Source: Comamonadaceae bacterium
GTDB taxonomy: Bacteria > Pseudomonadota > Gammaproteobacteria > Burkholderiales > Burkholderiaceae_C
Direction: 5' to 3'
Length of the DNA: 13,464 nucleotides
Assembly: GCA_947483455.1 (NCBI GenBank)
Contig: CANKNK010000011.1
Span: 1-13,464 of the forward strand
The translations under genes and the position numbers were made by a program. Position 1 is the first letter of the stretch; the number at the start of each line of letters is the position of its first letter. Under the pieces are notes generated by a model. The model searched no databases, was not told where the DNA came from, and saw only the letters and a list, made by a program, of their open reading frames with translations. Shown piece after piece: positions 1 to 6,133 of the stretch.

Positions 1-529
1 AGCTGTAGCACACCTCGGCCTGTGTCTTTTTGTCTTGTAGTTTGTCTTTAGGGCGGTGCACCACATGGCAGTCATTGCAAGCCACACCGCTGTTTTGGTG
101 TTGACCACCATCCCAGTTGTTGCGCTTGCCGCCTTTGTGGCAGCTCAGGCATTGCTCTGCCCGGTCCTTGTCGCCGGATGCGGCATACACACCTTTTTTG
201 AACACATGGTCGGGCGCGACACAGCCCTTGCCGCTGGTGTCGCCCTTCAAATGGTCGGCACTAGCGCCATGGCAGGACTGGCAGGTCGGGGTGCGCGGAT
301 CGCCACGTACCCCGTGCTTGGTTTGGTACAGACTGAGCACCGGCGCGTTTTCGCTTTCGTCGTGGCACTTGGTACATACCGCATCTTTTTTCAACGCTTC
401 CTGGGCCAGTGCCGACTTGGACGCACCTGCGGCCAGGTCCGGCAGTTTGGTGTCCTGTGCCCAAGTGGGTGCAGCGAATACGCTGGCCAGCAAAGCGCCA
501 GCCACCAGTAGTTTGGAAATGGTTTTCAT
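1..529 (-). CDS. DmsE/MtrA/PioA-family decaheme c-type cytochrome, N-terminal part (cut by window edge)
   Basis: Translating the minus strand from the ATG at 527-529 gives 176 residues with no stop before the window edge. Residues 1-24 form a Sec signal peptide ending in PTWA, so the protein is exported. Four complete CXXCH heme sites are visible: CTKCH (52-56), CQSCH (83-87), CLSCH (127-131) and CNDCH (151-155). The last visible residues, C174-Y-S, probably begin a fifth site. Scattered histidines (72, 93, 108, 144, 158) could be distal ligands for bis-His hemes. The spacing, the RTPTCQSCHG stretch and the VACNDCHVVH stretch match the DmsE/MtrA/MtoA/PioA family, whose members have ten hemes and span an outer-membrane porin to carry electrons between periplasm and cell surface. 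A GGGA element lies 6 nt before the ATG. The start is 40 bp after the monoheme cytochrome, so the two are probably one operon. Whether it is of the reducing (MtrA, DmsE) or Fe(II)-oxidising (MtoA, PioA) type cannot be told from this fragment. Confidence 0.9.
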   Translation of the reverse strand, partial: MKTISKLLVAGALLASVFAAPTWAQDTKLPDLAAGASKSALAQEALKKDAVCTKCHDESENAPVLSLYQTKHGVRGDPRTPTCQSCHGASADHLKGDTSGKGCVAPDHVFKKGVYAASGDKDRAEQCLSCHKGGKRNNWDGGQHQNSGVACNDCHVVHRPKDKLQDKKTQAEVCYS

Positions 530-569
530 GGAAGTTCCCAGCGAAGAATCAGGTAAGAAAGGCCTGCGC

Positions 570-929
570 TTACTGCGCCAGAATCCACTGCACCAGGTTT
601 TTAATCTGGGCCATGTCTTTAGGGGGGGAGGTTTTCACGATCTTGTGTTCCTCTTCGTGGCCGTCGGGGAACTTGGCTTTTTCGCCGGACATGATGTGCT
701 CGATCAGGCGCGTCTCGGCATTGGCTTTGCCTTTGTACTTTTCAGCCACCTTGTTATAAGCAGGGCCGTCTTTGTCTTTGTCCACGGCATGGCATTTCAG
801 GCAGTTGTTTTGCCGGGCCAAGGCTTTGGCGGCGTCGACATCGACTTCGGCGTGGGCGCCAAGCAGCAGTCCACTCAGGGCGACAAGCGCCAGGCAGGCC
901 AGGGTGCGGGATAAAAATTTCTTGTACAT
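570..929 (-). CDS. Periplasmic monoheme cytochrome c (class I-like)
   Basis: The product is 119 aa when started at the ATG at 927-929, which has a strong Shine-Dalgarno GAGGTG (936-941) 6 nt upstream. The frame extends six codons further up, but that start has no such signal. Residues 1-27 are a signal peptide (hydrophobic core ACLALVALSGLLLG, then AHA), giving a mature periplasmic protein of about 92 aa. A single heme site, CLKCH, lies at 43-47, followed by GPAYNKVAEKYKG, typical of class I cytochromes of the c551/c552 type. The C-terminal helix NLVQWIL (111-117) is also typical. The usual loop methionine before Pro-Pro is absent: the sequence reads VKTSPP. The sixth heme ligand may therefore be M106 or one of H91/H95, or be missing. 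The decaheme gene follows after 40 bp, so this protein is a likely electron shuttle between the inner membrane and that cytochrome, comparable in role to MtoD. That role is inferred. Confidence 0.9.
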   Translation of the reverse strand: MYKKFLSRTLACLALVALSGLLLGAHAEVDVDAAKALARQNNCLKCHAVDKDKDGPAYNKVAEKYKGKANAETRLIEHIMSGEKAKFPDGHEEEHKIVKTSPPKDMAQIKNLVQWILAQ

Positions 930-1048
930 TGGGTTCACCTCATCCATAAAACAATGTGGCTTGTTTGTGGGCCGGGGCCCTCAAACGCTTAGGGGCCAGT
1001 GTGGGCGCAAGCACAAGCCATAGCTATCGGACAGCGATGAATGCGGGC

Positions 1049-1064
1049 CTAGGAATAGTCCTAG
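1049..1064. promoter_or_regulatory. Palindrome CTAGGA-N4-TCCTAG upstream of the cytochrome operon, candidate operator
   Basis: This is a perfect 6-bp inverted repeat with a 4-bp spacer, centred about 127 bp upstream of the monoheme cytochrome start. Its size and symmetry suit binding by a dimer of a NarL/FixJ-type regulator, and the gene for such a regulator ends about 100 bp away. No convincing -35/-10 pair is seen beside it, which would fit a promoter that needs an activator. Operator function is inferred; I saw no second copy in the window. Confidence 0.4.
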
Positions 1065-1102
1065 TTTTGCGGGTTGTGGCCAGAAATACCCGTGGCCTGC
1101 GC

Positions 1103-1163
1103 CTTCGCTTGGCGAAGCGGGCAGTGCTGCGTACCCTTGGGTGCGCGTCACGCAAGCGTGCGC
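1103..1163. other. Cluster of three short hairpins after the response regulator gene
   Basis: Three adjacent inverted repeats fill the space just downstream of the regulator stop codon. They are CTTCGC/GCGAAG with a TTG loop (1103-1117), GCGTACCC/GGGTGCGC with a TT spacer and one G-T pair (1129-1146), and CACGC/GCGTG with an AA spacer and flanking GCG/CGC after a one-base bulge (1145-1163). None is followed by a T tract on either strand, so they are not classical intrinsic terminators. They may stabilise the 3' end of the kinase-regulator mRNA or help termination between it and the cytochrome genes. The rest of the gap (930-1167) shows only the palindrome and the ribosome binding site noted elsewhere. 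Confidence 0.35.
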
Positions 1164-1167
1164 AGGC

Positions 1168-1821
1168 TTAGTCGTGCGGTAGATCGTCGAGCAATTGGTG
1201 TTCCATGGCGTAGCGCACCAAGTCGACCTGGCTCGTCAGCTGCATTTTGTGCAGCAGGTTAGATTTGTGGGTGCTCACCGTTTTGATACTCAGGGAAAGT
1301 TCCTGCGCAATCGCGGTCAAACTGGTGCCACGCACAATCCGGCTAAAGACTTCGAATTCCCTATCGCTCAAGGCGGTGTGGGGCAAGTCTTCGCTATGCG
1401 GCGCCATGTCCATGGCCAACAGTTCGGCCACCTTGGGGCTGATGTATCGCCCGCCGCCTACCAATTTGCGTAAGGCCGGTAGCAGCAAATCCATATCACT
1501 CTCTTTGGACAAATAGCCCGAGGCCCCGGCACGTATCGCGCGCACCGCGTATTGCTCCTCGTGGTGCATGCTAAAAATAAGCACCGGCAGGCGCGGGCGT
1601 TCCTGACGGATCAGCTTGATCAACTCCAAACCATTGCGCCCCGGCATGGAGATGTCCAGTATCACCAGCGCCCAGTCGCGCTCGCGCACCGCTTGCAATG
1701 CGGCATTGCCATTGGCCGCCTCGCCCGCGACCACAAAGTCGCCGGTATCGGCCAAAATTTTGCGCAAGCCATCTCGAATGATGGCGTGGTCGTCGGCGAC
1801 CAAGACGTGCCAGGGGCTCAT
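1168..1821 (-). CDS. Two-component response regulator, NarL/FixJ (LuxR-type HTH) family
   Basis: The product is 217 aa, a normal length for the family. Residues 1-120 are a receiver domain with the acidic pair D10-D11, phosphoacceptor D56 in VILDISMPG, S84 at the switch position and K106 in GYLSKES. Residues about 148-210 are a LuxR-type helix-turn-helix (ALSDREFEVF, then AIAQELSLSIKTVSTHKSNL), which binds DNA as a dimer after phosphorylation. The ATG overlaps the TGA of the upstream histidine kinase gene by 4 bp (ATGA), so the two are translationally coupled and almost certainly cognate partners. The next genes in the same direction are the monoheme and decaheme cytochromes, which makes those genes the first candidates for its regulon. 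That link rests on position and on the palindrome in between, not on direct evidence. Confidence 0.95.
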   Translation of the reverse strand: MSPWHVLVADDHAIIRDGLRKILADTGDFVVAGEAANGNAALQAVRERDWALVILDISMPGRNGLELIKLIRQERPRLPVLIFSMHHEEQYAVRAIRAGASGYLSKESDMDLLLPALRKLVGGGRYISPKVAELLAMDMAPHSEDLPHTALSDREFEVFSRIVRGTSLTAIAQELSLSIKTVSTHKSNLLHKMQLTSQVDLVRYAMEHQLLDDLPHD

Positions 1822-3869
1822 GGGGTGGACTCCTCCCTCATCGTGGGCCTAGGCATGCAAGGCAGCGCCGATAAAGCCAAGCGCAGCGCCACACTGCAGC
1901 CTTGTCCCGCCGCGCTGACGATGTCCAAGCGGCCACCCACACCACGGGCACGCTCGCGCATGCTGCCTAAGCCCAAGCCGCTGTGTCCCGAGGTAGCGGC
2001 CATCCCTTTGCCATCATCGCGCACGCGCAAGATCAAGTCCGTTTGGTCACTTTCCAAGTCCACCCAGACATTGCGCGCGTCGGCGTGGCGCACCACGTTG
2101 TTTAAAGCCTCCTGCACGATGCGAAACAAGGCGGTCGCCAGCCCCGGATCGCGCACCAGGTCTTGCGCCGGTAGATGAATATGCAGCTGCAAACCGCTGT
2201 GCCGCGCAAATTCCCGGATTTGCCAGGTAACGGCATCCCCAAAGCCGAGCTCGTCCAAAATTTGTGGCCGTAGCTCGGAGGAAATTCGACGCACCGAGCC
2301 GATCGCTGTATCGAGCATGCGGCGCATGTCGTCCACACTCTGCGGCTCAGGATCGCGCCCCTCTTTCACCCGGTTGCCCAGCCAGGCCAGGCTGAGTTTG
2401 AGCCCCGTGAGCTGCTGGCCCAGGTCATCATGCAGTTCGCGCGCGATGCGGCCGCGCTCTTCTTCGCGCACGCTTTGCTGGCCGGCGTAGAGGGCGCGCA
2501 ATTCCTGGTTCATGGCGGTGAGTTCATTGCGTGCGCGCCGCTGCGCGGTTACATCGCGCAGCACCGCCGTCATTTGGAGGTGGCCGCCGATGTCGGTCTT
2601 GGAGATGGAAGACTCAATCGGGAACTCACTGCCATCGCGACGCAGGCCAAAAATTTCCAATTGCGCCGCCATGGTGCGCGGGCCTTCGACGGTGTGGGCA
2701 AACGCGCCTAGTTGCGTATCGTGGCGCGCGCGCGATCGCTCGGGCAGCAAGTGCGAAAGGGGCTGACCAATGAGCTCATTGGCGCTATAGCCGAACATGG
2801 CCGCCGCCGCAGGATTGAACAATTGGATGCGCATGCTGCTATCCACGGCGACGATGGCGTCCTTCACCGACTCCACGGTATGTTGGTAGCGCACATGGGC
2901 ATCGCGCAAAGCGGCTTCCAGCAGCTCTTTGCGGTGCAGCTTCTGGGTCAGAAACCAAGCCACAAACACGGTGAACAAGCACAGCACGCCCACCGCCAGT
3001 GCAATCGGTATCGCCACTTCGCGCCAGGCGGCCAGACTTTGGCTCTCGTCGTCCGATACGCCCAATAACAATGGAAAATCAGGCAGTCGGCCCAGGGCAA
3101 ACCTCAGGTGCGTTCCGTCGCCGCTGGTATGCACCAGGGTGCGAACGCCCTCCTGCGCGGCGGGAAACTGCGCACCGCTGAGTTCCAGCGCGGGCGCCCC
3201 TAGGTCGTTTTCGCGGTGCGGGTAGCTGGCCATCAGACTGCCGTCGGCCTGGTAAATCGCCATGGGCCGCGCGTAGTCCAGACGCGCTTGCATAAACAAA
3301 GCTTCAAAGCGGGCCAAATCCAAATCTGCCACCACCACACCGCGCAAGCTGCCATCGGCCTTGTCCAGCCGCCGAGCCATGCGCACCAGCCACAAGCCAC
3401 TGGGACCGTCGCGCCGGGGCTTGTCCAAGAAGACGCCCTGGTGACTACCTTTGGAAAGTGCCCTAAAAAATTCCTGGCCGGACAGATCGCGTGCCAGTTT
3501 GCCCACATCGGTAGAGGCGTTCACAACGCGGCCATCGGCATCGACCAGTGCCAAGGCATAAAGCTGGCGCATACCGGATACCCGGGTGGCCAGCAAGAGA
3601 TGGGTCATATCGCTTTCGAGCGCAATCGTGCTGCCAAAGCCCGAGCCCAAGCGCTCCTGCACGCCTTGCAGCACCTTGTCCGCACCTTGTAAAGACTGGC
3701 GCGTTTCTTCGATAAACATGGCCGCCAGACTGGCGGTTTCGGCGCTCGCATGGGCCAACTCGCGCTCGCGCAATGACCAGAGCAAAAATGCACTGGCCAG
3801 CAAGGCGCCGGTAATGGTCGCTGCCGCGAGCAGGCCGACGGCCTGCGAGGTACGAATGGGCAAACGCAT
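1818..3869 (-). CDS. Membrane sensor histidine kinase with periplasmic (dCache-like) and PAS domains, NarX/UhpB-type
   Basis: The product is 683 or 684 aa. The start is either the ATG at 3867-3869 or the GTG just before it; both have only weak ribosome binding signals. A first membrane segment (about 10-33) is followed by a periplasmic domain of about 250 residues (38-283). That domain has the helical start and the RRDGPSGLWLVRMARRL / GVVVADLDL pattern of dCache-type ligand sensors. A second membrane segment spans about 286-308. A PAS domain follows (about 325-445, NPAAAAMFGYSANELIG), then a HisKA_3 dimerisation domain with phospho-accepting H481 in ELHDDLGQQ. The ATPase domain has an N box (EALNN, 588-592), a G1 box (DDGKG, 619-623) and a G2 box (GLGLGSM, 632-638). 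The protein should sense a periplasmic ligand and phosphorylate the overlapping response regulator. The ligand is unknown. Confidence 0.94.
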   Translation of the reverse strand: MRLPIRTSQAVGLLAAATITGALLASAFLLWSLRERELAHASAETASLAAMFIEETRQSLQGADKVLQGVQERLGSGFGSTIALESDMTHLLLATRVSGMRQLYALALVDADGRVVNASTDVGKLARDLSGQEFFRALSKGSHQGVFLDKPRRDGPSGLWLVRMARRLDKADGSLRGVVVADLDLARFEALFMQARLDYARPMAIYQADGSLMASYPHRENDLGAPALELSGAQFPAAQEGVRTLVHTSGDGTHLRFALGRLPDFPLLLGVSDDESQSLAAWREVAIPIALAVGVLCLFTVFVAWFLTQKLHRKELLEAALRDAHVRYQHTVESVKDAIVAVDSSMRIQLFNPAAAAMFGYSANELIGQPLSHLLPERSRARHDTQLGAFAHTVEGPRTMAAQLEIFGLRRDGSEFPIESSISKTDIGGHLQMTAVLRDVTAQRRARNELTAMNQELRALYAGQQSVREEERGRIARELHDDLGQQLTGLKLSLAWLGNRVKEGRDPEPQSVDDMRRMLDTAIGSVRRISSELRPQILDELGFGDAVTWQIREFARHSGLQLHIHLPAQDLVRDPGLATALFRIVQEALNNVVRHADARNVWVDLESDQTDLILRVRDDGKGMAATSGHSGLGLGSMRERARGVGGRLDIVSAAGQGCSVALRLALSALPCMPRPTMREESTP

Positions 3870-3959
3870 CACAGTTCCAACGAGATGTCATGGCATGGCG
3901 CCAGGCAGGGCCACTCCCGGCATGCCGTGCGGCACCAGGTTCCAATTCAATGTAGCAGA

Positions 3960-4023
3960 GGATTTGCGCCCCCGGTCGGCCTTTTGCAAGCCTGTTGCGC
4001 AAAGCTTGACTTAGCGCAAATCC
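3960..4023 (-). promoter_or_regulatory. Inverted repeats in the leader of the histidine kinase gene
   Basis: A perfect 10-bp inverted repeat GGATTTGCGC / GCGCAAATCC (3960-3969 and 4014-4023) encloses a third related copy TTGCGC at 3995-4000. In minus-strand RNA the segment from 4023-4014 could pair either with 4000-3995 (6 bp, 13-nt loop) or with 3969-3960 (10 bp), which are alternative folds. As DNA, TTGAC-TTAG-CGCAA at 4006-4019 also loosely resembles an FNR/Anr site (consensus TTGAY-N4-RTCAA), with one poor half. The block lies 90-155 bp upstream of the kinase start and just after the hydantoinase gene. It may be an operator cluster or a leader structure; function is unproven. Confidence 0.3.
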
Positions 4024-4042
4024 AAGCCGCCTTGCGATCGGT

Positions 4043-6037
4043 TCAAGGCCGCCCTACTGCCCGCGCCGTCACCACGGCCTGCATCAGCCCCCGCTCGTCC
4101 ACCGCGTTGGGGTAATAGCTTTTGTGCTCGGACACTTCCACCTCGGGCTGCGCGGCACCCATGCCCTGCACCGCCAACACTGCCGCCTGCTGCGCAGCGC
4201 TATGGGCTGCATGCAGAGCCGCTTGCGCATTGCCAAAACTTTGCGCACTGGCAAGCCCGGTGAGGCGAAATACACCGCTGCCGTCGCCATGCACTTCCAC
4301 CACCACGGTGTAAGCCACCACACCAGTGGCCGCGCCAACCGCATTGGCCACATCGCAGTTGGGCGGGAACACCACTTCGCAGCCCAAGCGCCGTGCCAGC
4401 TCACCGTAAAACACTTTGACCGGCCCGCCCACCGCGACCACCGGCACCGAAGGCTTGATGCTGACCTGCGCCAGCCCCACCAGCGATTGGCCATTGCAAA
4501 TGGCCTGGCTGATGCGGTCATCGGGCAGGCTAAAGCCCAGCGCGGTGTCCAAAATCACCCGCGCACTCAGGCGCACGGTTTCGCTCCATACGGCATGCGC
4601 GTAAGCGAGGGTGCGTTCCTCCGTTGGTAGCTTCATTTCACGCAAACGGCAGCCTAGTTGCGCCGCCAAGTAAGCGCCTTCGCGCGACCAGTTGGCTTGC
4701 AAGTCCAGCACATGGGCGGCGTCCGAGGGGGTAAATCCGGCCACTTGAATCAGCCCTTTGCGCTGCAAGGATGCAATGGCCCGCTGCGCGTTCATAGAAG
4801 TCGCCAGCGTGCGCATAGGCGTGGGGCCGGGGCGCACCTGCGCCAGCAATTCGCTCTCGCGCGCCGAGAGCTCGTCCGACAGGCGTGGGCCCTTGGCGCC
4901 AAAGGGCAGGAGGACGAAACGGCCTTGCAGAGAATTGCCACCATCCACATCGGTCAAGTCCGCTTGCAGCATGGCTATGGTTTGCGGATAGCGCGCTGCC
5001 AGCAGCGAGACCGGCACGATGCGCTGGGGGCGCACTTCCAAGCGGCCGTTGCCCGCCAGCGCCACTTCGCTGTCGCCACCCAGGCCAATGGTGCGCACAT
5101 CAATCGCGCGCACCATGGTGCGCCAACCCCCTACTTCGGCACCGTCCAGGTTGACGCGGGGCAGGCCATCAATCAGCGCGCCCACGTCGGTGGTAGTGCC
5201 GCCCATATCCGACAAAATGAAATTGTCCAAGCCGCTGAGCCAGCGCGCCCCGACCAAACTGGCTGCGGGGCCAGAGAGCACGGTTTCTATAGGCCGTTTA
5301 GCCACGCTGTTGGCCAGCGCCAGGGTGCCGTCGCCTTTGACGATCATCAAGGGGCACTGGATTTGCAATTGCGCCATGGCGCTTTGCACCGCGTCGATCA
5401 AATGGGTGACGCGAGAAATCAGGCGCGCATTGAGCGTAGCGGTGAGCGCGCGGCGCGGCGCGTCCAGGCTGGAAGACAGCTCGGTAGACAAGGTGACGGG
5501 CTTGCCGGTTTTTTCCACAATGCGCGTGCGCACCAGTTGCTCATGCGCAGGGTTGCGCACCGCAAACGCGGCGGCTACGGCAAAGGCGTCCACTTGCGGC
5601 GCCATGCGCTCTATGGCTTCGTCCAGGGCGTCCAAATCCAAGGCGGCAGCTTGGTCGCCGTTGTGGTCATGGCCGCCGCTGATACGCTCTATGGCCATGC
5701 CCGGGAAGGCTTTGGTAATACCAGTGCGCTCGGCCATGCTGGCATCAAAACCCACCAGCAGCACACCCACCGCGCTGCCATGGCCTTCGACCACCGCATT
5801 GGTGGCCAAGGTGGTGGACACTGACACCAGGGCAATATCCTGCGGCCGCAGACCCTGGGGCAAAGCCGCAATGGCCTGTGTAATCGCATCGGCCACGCCT
5901 AGGGATAAATCACCTTTGGTGGTAATGGACTTGGCCGTGGCAATGACACGCTGCCCTGCGGCTTCAATAATGGCGGCATCGGTATAGGTGCCGCCGGTGT
6001 CAACGCCAATCAGGTACTGGGGGGAAACTGGATTCAT
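4043..6037 (-). CDS. Hydantoinase A/oxoprolinase-family protein (HyuA-like)
   Basis: The product is 664 aa from the ATG at 6035-6037. The open frame extends 36 codons further up, but homology to the family begins at about residue 8 and the upstream residues look like non-coding sequence. Motifs of the ASKHA-fold family are clear: the N-terminal phosphate loop IGVDTGGTYTDAAI (10-23), VSTTLATNAVVEG (73-85), the central LSDMGGTTTDVGALIDG (275-291) and a C-terminal CDVANAVGAATG (561-572). Members hydrolyse cyclic amides such as N-methylhydantoin or 5-oxoproline, driven by ATP, or carboxylate ketones as relatives of acetone carboxylase. HyuA normally works with a HyuB partner, and none lies next to this gene. 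The substrate is therefore unknown. The gene is divergent from the phosphoesterase-hydrolase pair, with 96 bp between the starts. Expected to be cytoplasmic, as no signal peptide is seen. Confidence 0.9.
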   Translation of the reverse strand: MNPVSPQYLIGVDTGGTYTDAAIIEAAGQRVIATAKSITTKGDLSLGVADAITQAIAALPQGLRPQDIALVSVSTTLATNAVVEGHGSAVGVLLVGFDASMAERTGITKAFPGMAIERISGGHDHNGDQAAALDLDALDEAIERMAPQVDAFAVAAAFAVRNPAHEQLVRTRIVEKTGKPVTLSTELSSSLDAPRRALTATLNARLISRVTHLIDAVQSAMAQLQIQCPLMIVKGDGTLALANSVAKRPIETVLSGPAASLVGARWLSGLDNFILSDMGGTTTDVGALIDGLPRVNLDGAEVGGWRTMVRAIDVRTIGLGGDSEVALAGNGRLEVRPQRIVPVSLLAARYPQTIAMLQADLTDVDGGNSLQGRFVLLPFGAKGPRLSDELSARESELLAQVRPGPTPMRTLATSMNAQRAIASLQRKGLIQVAGFTPSDAAHVLDLQANWSREGAYLAAQLGCRLREMKLPTEERTLAYAHAVWSETVRLSARVILDTALGFSLPDDRISQAICNGQSLVGLAQVSIKPSVPVVAVGGPVKVFYGELARRLGCEVVFPPNCDVANAVGAATGVVAYTVVVEVHGDGSGVFRLTGLASAQSFGNAQAALHAAHSAAQQAAVLAVQGMGAAQPEVEVSEHKSYYPNAVDERGLMQAVVTARAVGRP

Positions 6038-6071
6038 GAAGGCTTCATGCAAATAAGGGATGATGTGGCGC

Positions 6072-6097
6072 TTGGCTAAGACAGCGTGCCCAGCCAA
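6072..6097. promoter_or_regulatory. Inverted repeat TTGGCT-N14-AGCCAA in the divergent intergenic region, candidate operator
   Basis: A perfect 6-bp inverted repeat with a 14-bp spacer lies between the divergent starts at 6037 and 6134. Such a position suits a regulator controlling both directions. No adjacent regulator gene is present in the window to bind it, and no clear -35/-10 pair could be assigned on either strand. A 6-bp repeat of this kind can also arise by chance. Confidence 0.25.
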
Positions 6098-6133
6098 ACC
6101 CCGTATTGTGACAACGCCACCCTCTGATAACGC

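Noticed and set aside
117..914. Plus-strand open frame of 265 codons across the cytochrome genes
   Set aside because: It is antisense to two genes with clear heme sites and signal peptides, and its translation shows no domain or ribosome binding site.
4658..5987. Two long plus-strand open frames (388 and 322 codons) opposite the HyuA-like gene
   Set aside because: Their translations are Arg/Ala/His- or Ser/Ala-rich with no recognisable fold, as expected from GC-rich antisense frames. The minus-strand gene carries all family motifs.
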